This document shows positions 53,080 through 62,309 of a stretch of DNA of 64,000 nucleotides, piece after piece (the stretch's first letter is position 1; each line of letters starts with the position of its first letter). The notes under the pieces were generated by a model. It had not been told where the DNA came from and searched no databases. It was given only the letters and a program-made list of their open reading frames with translations. Location of the stretch: the NCBI GenBank assembly GCA_023525975.1, contig CM042018.1:76887001-76951000 (forward strand), read 5' to 3'. Position numbers and translations under genes: made by a program. This DNA is from Smallanthus sonchifolius. Taxonomy: Eukaryota > Streptophyta > Magnoliopsida > Asterales > Asteraceae.

Positions 53080-53902
53080 GTGAGTTCTAGAAGCCCTTCC
53101 TTAAATGTTTTTAGGCTGGTGTGCATACATACGGAATGATGTTTTTGAAATGAGGTTTACGAAACGATGTTTACGAAATGATTTTTACGAAATGATGTTT
53201 AGGAAACGATGTTTACGATATGATGTTTACGAAATGATGTTTACGAGATGATGTTTATGAAATTCTTTGCCAAATGAAGTTTACGAAAGGTTTACGAAAG
53301 AGATGATGTTTTATTTAATAAAACGTACGAATGCTTTAACTAAAATGAGGTAAAGGTTTTATGAAAGTCACGAATCTGCCACGAGTTCCTATGGGAGCAA
53401 AGGTATGTATGTATGTATTGGCCTCACCCTTAAGGGGGGCCTTTGTGGCTGGCTAACGGTTGTACAACTGGTTGATGATGGGGTGACGACGGTCACCAAT
53501 GGGATTACCGGGATCCCGATGGAAGGTACTATTCCTTGCGGGGAAATAGTGCCTGTGTTATGTTCTGTCTTCCTAGAGGTAACGAGCCTTAGGAGACATA
53601 TGTTTGGTCCACCTAGAGGTAACGAGCCTTAGGAGACCTGGTGACGGATGACTTAGAGGTAACGAGCCTTAAGTTCATCCGCTGTTATGCGATGAATGGA
53701 ATTTACGGTTACGAGAAGGCGCGGATTCGGTTAATGTTGAATTATGTTATGATGATGTTTTGATGATGTTAAGTTATTGCATGTTTTACGTACGCTTTTG
53801 TTAAACAAATGTATGTTATGTTTTTGGCAAAATGTTTATGTTAAGGTTTTATGTAAAGCTAGAACTCACCAGCATAGCAGACTTTTTAGTATGCACATTC
53901 AG
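53080..53902 (+). other. Candidate LTR intron with paired ends (H)
   Basis: The donor TCAG|GTGAGTTCTAG starts at 53080 and the acceptor CACATTCAG|GT ends at 53902. GGTGAGTTCTAG (53079-53090) is a perfect 12-bp complement of CTAGAACTCACC (53859-53870). It contains further hairpins, for example GGTACTATT/AATAGTGCC near 53525-53553. Confidence 0.52.
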
Positions 53903-54164
53903 GTTAAAGCAGGTTATGATGATGGATGGTGATATTGGGCGGCTTGATGAGTTACCCGGAAGATATGAAGAATGGCATCCCGTTATGATTAGCTTATTTT
54001 ATGTTTATGTAATAGACTATGTTATGCTTCCGCGTGTTGAACAATGTAACGATTATGTTTTAATGAAATTTTCCGCTGCGTTATTTTGATATTCAAGTCT
54101 AAGAACTGTTTGTGAATGAGTAAATCCAACGACTGAGGTCTCCCGAGTTTGGGGCCTTACAAGT

Positions 54165-54176
54165 TGGTATCAGAGC
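54165..54176 (+). promoter_or_regulatory. Primer-binding site of element H (tRNA-iMet)
   Basis: TGGTATCAGAGC lies 3 bases after the LTR end. Confidence 0.93.
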
Positions 54177-54494
54177 AATAGTTTGAGAGATTCGGACACT
54201 CCCAGTGTCTGAACTTAAAATGTGAATGGGACCGAAAGCGGATGCCAGTATGGGTAACTCGAGCCACAGCATCAGGTATGAAGGTAGTATATATTTACAT
54301 ATATAGTATGCCTTAGAAAGGGTTAGGTAAGGACTTGTGTTCTGATGGAATCACAAAGGTGGTCAAATAGAAATCGAAAGGTAGTGTAATGGTTAAATGC
54401 AGATGGCCAGTGTATATTAACATCTTACAATGCTTGTTGAATTCTATTTGTTAACTAGCGTGTTGACATTGGATTCCTTGTCTTATAGAATGAA

Positions 54495-55923
54495 ATGGCA
54501 AGGAGAGAAAACAGAAGGCGTGGTGGGGGCCATACCGGTGGTCGTACTGGTGGTCATAACGGTGGGCGCGGCAGGACCCCTACATGCCAAGAGTATAGTG
54601 AAGAAGGAAGTGTTCACACTGAGCCAGAAGTTAGTATGCACGGGACTGAGCTGACTCATGTCGAAGAACAACAATTCACTTTTGAACCGGAAGTGAGAGC
54701 GGCTCTGGTACACGAGTTCACTGAGTTGATGAAGGTTTCCTTGCCAGGACTATTGGCAGAAGCGTTAAAGAAGGCTACTGAGACGGGTGGGTCTAACACG
54801 ATGGTTGGTACCCGAACACTGAGGCAATCAACGCACCGCTAAATCGTGGTTGCGACTATAAGTCCTTTAAGGCATGTGACCCGCCGATCCTGACTGGGAA
54901 GAAGGACGCGGTGGCTACTTTTGATTGGGTAATCCGTATGGAAGCTGCCATTCATCTGAGCGAGTGTCGAGCGAATCAAGTTGTGAAATTTGCTGCTAAC
55001 TCCTTAAGAGAGGAAGCATCCCATTGGTGGGAAGGTGTACGTCAAGCCAAGGGGGACGAGGCTGTAGATGCGATGATGTGGACTGATTTGAAAACTTTGG
55101 TGATCAAGAATTTATGTCCAAAGAATGAGACCGTAAAGGTATAAAGGGAATTTTTGGGGATTAAGGCCGGGAGCATGACGCACCGGCAGTACACCACACG
55201 GTTCAATGAACTGGCACGTCTGGTGCCACACCTTTTTTTTTTTTTTCTCAGGATGAACGCTGGCCCCAAGGAATTCCACCCGTCCGAACTACAAAACCCC
55301 AATCAATCTGATTCTTCCACTTCCAGTTCACGACTGAGGAAAGAAAGATTTCCTGCTACATTCAAGGGCTGTCGGACCAGGTCCGCACCTATATTAAGGC
55401 AAATGCCCCTACTACTTATGATTCGGTAGTAGAACTGAGCGGCGTGGTATTTGATGATCTGGCGCTGAATGTCGTTGCCATTGAAGAGCCTAAGAAGTAG
55501 CTGAGTTTTCCCGCTAAGCGATCGGCTGGGAAGTTGTTTGGGGCTCGGGACAAACAGGCCAGGGTAGGCGAGACGGTAGTCTGTGGAAAATGTGGTGTAA
55601 GACGTGTGGGTGAATGTCGGCTAAGGAAAAATCTGTGCTACAAATATGGCAAGACTTGGCACTACTCCCGTGAATGCATGCAAGGCATTAAATGCTTTAA
55701 TTGTGGTGAAAGCGGACACATGAGCCGGGGATGCACCAAACCAAGAATGGGTGAAGCGGGAAAAGGGAAAGGCCCCGAAGAGAAAGAAGACAGGCCCCGA
55801 GCGAAGACTCGAGCCTATGCGCTGACGCAGGAACAGGTCAGGGTGGACCCCGATGTGGCGACAGGTACGTTTATCCTGGACAATACTTTCGTATCTGTGT
55901 TTTTTGATTCGGGTGCCAGTTAG
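54495..55923 (+). pseudogene. gag: Element H gag
   Basis: The ATG at 54495 starts a Gly/Arg-rich N terminus (MARRENRRRGGGHTGGRTGG). A frameshift near 54830 leads to CDYKSFKACDPPILTGKKD and the capsid region (IHLSECRANQVVKFAANSLREEASHWWE, LVIKNLCPKN). A TAA follows at KV, and then MTHRQYTTRFNELARLVPHL. A foreign stretch interrupts at 55233-55330. After it come IQGLSDQVRTYIKANAPTTYDS and zinc knuckles CGKCGVRRVGEC, CYKYGKTWHYSREC and CFNCGESGHMSRGC. It is an RNA-binding structural protein, dead here through at least four lesions. Confidence 0.88.
55233..55330 (+). other. Foreign insert in H gag: poly(T), CTCAG and an open stretch
   Basis: Fourteen T residues, then CTCAG|GATGAACGCTGG and about 75 bp that can be read through (MNAGPKEFHPSELQNPNQSD) replace a few codons of gag. 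It resembles the end of an intron plus the start of an exon. It might instead be a short retroposed cDNA in reverse orientation. No clear target duplication is seen. Confidence 0.4.
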
Positions 55924-56260
55924 AGTTTTATATCTGTGACTTTTTGTAAAAGAGTAAAGTACGCTGTGAGTAAGCTAGAAAGGGCCTTTAGCGTAGAAAC
56001 CGTTGAGGGTAGAACTGCGAGGGTGACTGATGTGGTTGACAATTCCACGATAAAAATAGAAGGCCATAGATTCCCCGGCAGGTTGTTTGTTATGATTTTG
56101 GGTGGGTTCGATGTCGTGTTTGGTATGGATTGGCTAACTACCAATGAAGCGCAAATTATATGCAAACGAAAGATAATCTGACTCAAGGCCCCGGATGGTA
56201 GCGAAGTCGAGGTTTTTGGAGATCGTGACGCCCCAATGCCTAACGTCATCTCAATGATCA
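55840..56260 (+). pseudogene. Element H protease
   Basis: VFFDSGAS is followed by a TAG at 55921-55923, then SFISVTF, and later GGFDVVFGMDWLTTNEAQI and a TGA at 56179-56181. The active site triad reads DSG. The order and spacing fit a retropepsin domain directly downstream of gag. Confidence 0.85.
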
Positions 56261-57340
56261 AGGCAACAGATTACCTAAGGCGTGGATGCGAGGCCTATCT
56301 GGTGTACGTGAGTGGTAAGTGTAAGGAAGTGAAGGAACTAGACGATGTATCCGTGGTACGCGAGTACCCGGAGGTGTTTCCAGTGGACTTGCCTGGGATA
56401 CCACCCGACAGAGAAATTAAGTTCCAAATTGACTTAGTACCAGATGCCCAGCCCATGTCTAAGGCTCCATATCGACTAGCACCAGTGGAGATGAAAGAGC
56501 TAATGGCACAACTAGACGAGTTACTTGAGAAAGGATTTATCCAACCAAGCATCTCGCCGTGTGGTGCTCCGGTGTTGTTTGTGAAGAAGAAAGACGGTTC
56601 GATGAGAATGTGTATTGATTATCGTGAGTTGAACAAACGTACGGTGAAGAACAAGTACCCTTTACCAAGGATCGACGACCTGTTCGATCAATTGCAAGGC
56701 GCAAGTTGGTTCTCAAAAATCGCCTTCGATCCGGGTACCATCAGTTGAAGGTGAGGGAAGAAGACATACCAAAAACTGCATTTCTCACGCGTTATGGACA
56801 TTTCAAGTTTCGCCTAATGTCTTTTGGATTGACGAACGCCCCCACAGCGTTCATGGATTTGATGAATAGAGTTTGTCGACCAATGCTGGATCAATCGGTA
56901 ATCGTGTTCATCGATGATATCCTCATCTACTCCAAGAATGAGGGTGATCACGCATGTCACTTAAAGGAGGTATTGGAGGCTCTGAAGAAGGAAACATTGT
57001 ATGCTAAGTTCTCCAAATGTGCGTTCTGGCTTAGGGAAGTCCAATTCCTAGGTCACGCCATTAACCCGAACGGCATTATGATTGACCCAGCAAAGATAAT
57101 GACGGTAAGGGAATGGAAAATTCCTAAGACGCCAACTGAAATCCGCAGTTTCTTGGGATTGGCAGGCTACTATTAGAAATTCATCTAGGATTTCTCGAAA
57201 ATAGCTTCGCCGTTGACAAAGTTGACTCGGAAGGAGGTAAAGTACGAATGCGGTTCGACCCAGGATGAGGCGTTTAAGGAATTAAAGGAAAAGCTAACCC
57301 AAGCTCCAATCTTGGCCCTTCCCGAGGTCAGGGATTGGGA
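56236..57340 (+). pseudogene. Element H reverse transcriptase
   Basis: The first open part has VREYPEVFPVDLPGIPPDREIKFQ, SMRMCIDYRELNK and DDLFDQLQG. A frameshift near 56722 changes frame at the SKIDLRSGYHQL motif. The second part carries FGLTNAPTAFMDL, the catalytic VIVFIDDILIYS and LGHAINPNGI. Stops follow at 57175-57177 and near 57187. The catalytic residues survive but the frame does not. Confidence 0.9.
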
Positions 57341-57654
57341 TGCGTGTTGATGCAACACGGAACAGTGATCGCATATGCATCACGGCAGTTGAAGATTCAC
57401 GAAGCTAATTATCGGACTCACGATTTAGAACTTGCTACTGTCGTATTTGCATTGAAAATCTGGAGGCACTACCTTTACGGGGTGAAGTTTACTATTTACT
57501 CCGACCATAAAAGTTTGACGTACTTCTTCGAACAAAGGGAACTTAATATGAGGCAGAGACGATGGTTGAAACTATTGAAAGACTATGACTGTGAAATCAT
57601 ATACCATCCTGGAAAGGCAAACGTGGTGGCTGACGCTCTAAGCCGAAAGGATGT
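57335..57654 (+). pseudogene. Element H RNase H, start deleted and end cut by I1
   Basis: A small deletion near 57325-57340 removes the first catalytic Asp region (the VYCDAS motif is missing, ALPE is followed directly by GLGCVLMQ). The rest is open: ASRQLKIHEANYRTHDLELATVVF, YSDHKSLTYFF and NVVADALSRK. I1's LTR starts at 57655. Confidence 0.88.
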
Positions 57655-58173
57655 TGTAGGTCCACATGACTCATCTCAGATCGATCTCGTGACAGGACGT
57701 CTCGATAACACGGAGTGCAGAATCCTTCGTGTTAACGTATGTATACGAATTGACAATAGAAACAACAGGTAAATAAACTTTCTTTTTGTATTCCACCAAA
57801 CACAGAGTATACAGAATACACTTGGTCGATCAATATGATACTTCTTTTTCGATTTCAGAACAGATTCTGTAAACTCCTATTTATAGACATAAACTCTGCA
57901 ATAGGCGAACTTAACAAGTTCGCCTCAAATAGACTAGGCGAACTTATGAGACTATGCGAACTTAACAAGTTCGCCTCTAATAGGCTAAGCGAACTAGACA
58001 AGTTCGCCTCTACCAGAAATTGTTCTATCATTTAGACAAAATCTATACATTTACATAAAAACATAAAGACAATAAGACCTAAACTATTACAAAGCTTTTG
58101 TCATACATTCTATGTCCTAACAGACTCCCCCTTGACAATAGCTTGATCTTCTGTCTTCAGTCTTTATGACGAG
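57655..58173 (-). mobile_element. Element I1: copia 3' LTR and PPT, rest outside the window
   Basis: The LTR at 57655-58122 (468 bp) reads TGTTAGGACATAG ... ACCTACA on the minus strand, with a TATA box (TATAAATA) at 57878-57885. It is followed on the plus strand by the PPT (minus: AAGGGGGAGTC, 58123-58133) and about 40 bp of internal DNA before I2 begins. The left flank is GATGT. The remainder of I1 should lie beyond I2. Confidence 0.85.
57904..58008 (-). repeat. Hairpin array in I1 LTR
   Basis: About three units contain GGCGAACTT-AAC-AAGTTCGCC, a 9-bp stem with a 3-nt loop, plus one half unit. They lie upstream of the TATA box on the element's strand. Confidence 0.9.
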
Positions 58174-58656
58174 TGTTAGGACATAGATTTGTAATGACAA
58201 AAGCTTGTAATAGTTAGATTTTATGTCTTTATGTTTTTTATATGTAAATGTATAAAGTTGCTAAGTGTTTTTACTAGTGAGCCTCGAGGTGAACTTGTTA
58301 AGTTCGCCTGGTCTATCAGAGGCGAACTTAATAAGTTCGCCTAGGTCTAACTGAGGCGAACTTGTTAAGTTCGCTTAGTCTGTTTCAGGCGAATTTAATA
58401 AGTTCGCTTACAGCAGGTTAGTTTCTATATATATGCGTTTACAGAGTCATTAGACATAGAACAGAACAGAGAGAACTAGAATTGTCTGATTGAGTCTGTA
58501 AAACTTTGTGAATCTGAATATAACGAGAAGTTTATTTACGCGTGTTGTTTGAATTGTCGGTTAGTATGCAAATGTTAACATGAAGGATTCCGCACTTCCT
58601 GTTATAGCAACGTCATATCACGAGTTCGATCAGTAGTTGAGTTACCTGGACCTACA
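58174..58656 (+). repeat. Element I2 5' LTR
   Basis: This 483-bp LTR runs from TGTTAGGACATAG to GGACCTACA. A TATA-like TATATATAT is at 58426-58434, with four hairpin units upstream of it (58288-58408). Confidence 0.93.
58288..58408 (+). repeat. Hairpin array in I2 LTR
   Basis: Four units contain GGCGAACTT-NNN-AAGTTCGCC about 33 bp apart. The loop varies (GTT, AAT) while the arms are kept. Confidence 0.92.
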
Positions 58657-58658
58657 AG

Positions 58659-58670
58659 TGGTATCAGAGC
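58659..58670 (+). promoter_or_regulatory. Primer-binding site of element I2 (tRNA-iMet)
   Basis: TGGTATCAGAGC lies two bases after the LTR end. Confidence 0.93.
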
Positions 58671-59234
58671 TTATGCTCGTGAATTAAGTACGATTCTCGG
58701 TTATTAGTGACGGTTTTGTGTACAATTCGACAAGAAATTCAACATTTTTGAATTTTCTGCATCAATGGAGTTTTTCAAGTTCTTGAAGATCGTTTCTCCA
58801 CTGAATTCATGTTTTTGGAAGTGATTTTGACGAAATTAGTCCGATAGAACTGTTCTATTTGATAAAATTCATAATCCTACGGTTCAATTTCCTTAAATTC
58901 CATCAATTCGCTGAGAAATCATGATTTTTGAAGTTCTTGGTTCGTGTTTGAGAAAAGATTCCTCTGAGTTGGTTACAGCAGTTTAAGCGAACTTGCTGAG
59001 TTCCTGTGCTGGCGAACTTAGCAAGCGAACTTATTAAGTTCGCTTCTCACATTTTAAGTGAACTTAGCTGTTAAGCGAACTTACCGGATTTCCTCCTTAA
59101 GCGAACTTGTCTTGTTCGCCTGATCTCAAGTTCGCTTAGTACTCACTAAAGCGAACTTATTAAGTTCGCCTGAGTGTAAGACTGCTCAATACTTGGAAAA
59201 TTTTTCAGAATTTTTTTTTTTAAAACATGGCAAT
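58671..59234 (+). promoter_or_regulatory. Element I2 leader with second hairpin array
   Basis: There is no gene here. From 58986 to 59170 about five degenerate copies of the GCGAACTT...AAGTTCGC hairpin recur, separated from the U3 copies by the promoter and PBS. Just before the gag ATG (59235) another ATG at 59227 in a strong context opens a short, out-of-frame upstream ORF of about 26 codons. Confidence 0.75.
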
Positions 59235-62200
59235 ATGGTTCAAGTCACAAACATGTTCAATTATGACAATGAGATTGGTACATCTCAAAAACCTCCGAAG
59301 TTGTTGAATCTAGCTGATTATTCAAATTGGAAAGATCGGTTTGACCAGTTTGTATCTTTTACTGATACTAGTTTGTGGATTCCGATTTTGGAAGGATATA
59401 CGCATCATACGTATTCATGGATGGGAAAGGATGATGTTCCGAAGCCAGTATCAGCATTAACTACTAAAGAGAAGATGTTATTTGATCGAGAAAAGAAAGC
59501 AATGGCTAGCATTTCTATGTCTCTTCCAAAGGAAATATATCACAGTTTTAAACAGTTCAAGTCTTCTCAACAACTGTGGGAAGCATTACAGAAAAGGTGT
59601 GAAGGGAGTTTGGATGTGAAGAAGAGTAGAAAAGAGTTACTAAAGAAGCAGTTCCTAGTCTTTAATCATTTTCAAAATGAATCTTTGGATGATCTTGCTA
59701 CAAGATTCTATCATCTTCTTAGTGAACTGGCTAGTGCATCTGTGGTATATGAGACTGAGGAAATCAAGGATAAATTTTTGGAGGCGTTACCATCAAAGTT
59801 TGATGTGTATACGGTTTTGATCAAAGAAAATGTTAAGTACAAAGCCATGTCTCTTGAAGAAGTCTTAGGGAAGATTCAGTCACATGACATGAATATGAAG
59901 AAGAAAAAGACTAATATGGAGCATATCCAGGATCCCTCAATGTATTTTGCCAAATCTGCTGGTAAATCTGGTACTGGAGTGGCATTCATTTCTGGTGATG
60001 CTCAAGAGTCTTCAAATGATCAGTGTTCTGGAGTTCCAATTTATTCTGGTCATTCAAGCCATTCTGGATTTTCTGCTACTACTGCTTCAACATCATCTGG
60101 ATCTCATGTGAATCAGAAAGTTGCTGATGATTATCTTGCTATGTTTTCTTCATTCATGGCATCATATGAAAATTTCATTGGAGGTAAAATACATGATCCT
60201 GAGGTTATAGAAGAAGATTTCAGACAGATTGACCCTATTGATCTGGAAGAAATGAATATCCAATGGAATATGGCCATGTTAATGCGACAAGCTAAAGATT
60301 TCTTGAAGAGAACTGGGAGAAAATATATTGGTTCAAATAGTCGATCGCGTATGGGTTTTGATAAGAGCAACGTTAGGTGATACAACTGCCAAGAGTATGG
60401 TCACTTTGCTAAGGAGTGTGTGAAGCCAAAGGTAGAATTTGATTCTCAAAAGAAACAATCTAACTTTCAGCATAATAGGAATCAGTCACATGGTTCATCT
60501 GGTAATCAAAATCATGGTCCTTCTGGTAATACAAATCATGCATCTGCATCATCAGCTTTTGTTGCTCAAAACGACGAAAACTATGATTGGGGCATTCATC
60601 TGGAAGATTTGGTGGGTGCTGTGAGTCAGGATTTTGTTGCAGAAATTCATTCAGAAAAACCAGAAGAGTCTACTGATGATGAAAGTTCTAGTGATGATTC
60701 GTGTGATGGTGATAGTGTTCCAAGTGTTGATGATGAGGAAGAAAGAGGGCAAAGTATTGATTCTGATGCAGTGTCAGGGGTTGCCGAGGAAGAAATTGTT
60801 CTTACAGAAAATGCTTCAGTTGGTGATGATTCAGAGAATATTCCAATTGCTAAAGTATTCATGGCAGACATGTCTGATCCGACTAAGGTAAAAGACTCTG
60901 TTTGTCATATATACTGTTCTAATTGCATTTCTGTTAAAGATAAACTGCAAAAAGTCATGGATGATAACACAAACTTGATTTGTGACATGAAATCAATGCA
61001 TTCAGTTAATCAGAAACTGAAAGATAATGATAAGCTGTGCATTGATAGAATTGAGTCTTTGAAAAGAGACTTAAATTCTCTTGGGTTAAAATACAAAGAG
61101 CAGGGTTATCATCTAGATATGGCTTATGCTGAAATCGAAAAACGAAATGAAGTTATTGCCCAAAAGAACAAGGAGATTTCTGAAAAAGAATCTGAGGTAA
61201 TAAAATTACATAGAAAGCTGGAACAATTTGAAAATTCATCTGTAGTTTTGGATTATTTCAATGCTAATGCTGATCCCACAAAAAGGGTTACTGGTATTGG
61301 GTTTGTTCCTCCACCATTCAATGCGAATTATGTGGTTGAGCCTGAAATCATTCATGAAGAGGAGATTGATCCCAAGACAGTATTAAAAGTGAATCCAGTG
61401 ACGGGTGAAGACATGGTGTATGATTCTGATACAGAGGATGAAGTGTTTGATGATTCAAAGGTTGAAGGCATTCCGAGAGAAGTGAAAATTGAGGAACCAA
61501 AGGTTGTGAAGAATGTTACTCGGGATAGGTGCATTTTGACTGAACCTGAAGAGGTGAAAGTGGTTCCAACTAAACTTTCTCCAATCTTACAGTCAAGTGG
61601 GTTTGTGACGGCTGGTTTTCAAAAGGTGAATTCTTCAAAGGTGCCAAAACAGACTTATGTTCCAAAGAAGCAGATAAATTGTTCTGGGCATTCCTCTGAA
61701 GCTTATTCTTCTGATGGTTCTTCAAATTCAAAGAAAACATCTTATTTCAGAAGTTATCAAGAAAGAAGAGTGTGTTTTCATTGCAATGAGGCTGGTCATA
61801 TTTTGATTAATTGTCCATACAAGAACAAGGGTAAAATGAAGACTATTCCTTCACAACCGAAAGTGGTGAAGATTCTGAAAAGAAAAGATGAGGGAAAATC
61901 GTCTTCTAGTTTGGAGAAAGATATGATTGGACAATATTTTGTTAAATCCCCTGGACTTAAACAACAGAATATATTGAATGCTAAATCCTTTGTATGCAGA
62001 GAGAAACTTGAGATTCCAAAAGTTGGGATTTCAAAAGATACTTTTCAGGAGGTTAAATTGTCTAGACCTCAAAGAAGAAGAAGAAACAGAAAATTAAAGA
62101 AAATTTTGGAAACATCTGAGTCTGACAATAATATATCAAATATTGTTTTTCAAAATAATAAAAATGGTTCTTCTTTGAAAAGGTCTGATTGTCAAACTTC

Positions 62201-62309
62201 TGTTTCAAAAGTGAATGATAAATTTGATTGTAAATTACAAGAAGTTGTTTATTTTGATCAATCCGGACGACCTAAGACCACGATGGCTTGGGTTCCACTT
62301 TCTAACTGA
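59235..62309 (+). pseudogene. gag: Element I2 gag (about 1025 codons) with one in-frame TGA
   Basis: One continuous frame from ATG 59235 is interrupted only by TGA at 60378-60380. It opens with the copia gag region (PPKLLNLADYSNWKDRFDQF, LWEALQKRCEG, DLATRFYHLLSELASA, FLEALPSKFDVYTVL). The TGA falls exactly on the first Cys of the zinc knuckle (YNCQEYGHFAKEC follows). Downstream come a long acidic Ser/Asp-rich part, a helical Lys/Glu-rich part (about 60940-61230), a second knuckle CFHCNEAGHILINC and a basic tail. The length is about twice that of typical copia gag. It stops at 62307-62309, right before the protease. Confidence 0.88.

Larger units (their letters stand above)
52201..54161 (+). 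repeat. Element H 5' LTR
   Basis: This 1961-bp LTR runs from TGTAACATCCC to GGGGCCTTACA. In order it has a TATA box (52339-52346), a hairpin array (52701-52930), a candidate intron (53080-53902) containing a degenerate 16-bp repeat (53140-53295), and the LTR end. Confidence 0.95.
52201..57654 (+). mobile_element. Element H: Ty3/gypsy element, pseudogenised, cut by I1
   Basis: H has its 5' LTR (52201-54161), PBS, gag, protease, RT and RNase H in order. Integrase and the 3' LTR are beyond I1 and outside the window. The left flank is CACCC. The LTR is the same family as S2 and related to F's, and gag is close to F's gag, so H is probably a decayed autonomous relative of F. Confidence 0.9.

Noticed and set aside
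7679..58408. CRISPR-like arrays (palindromic repeats at regular spacing)
   Set aside because: The DNA is plant retroelement DNA, the spacers are themselves repeated and of variable similarity, and there are no cas genes.
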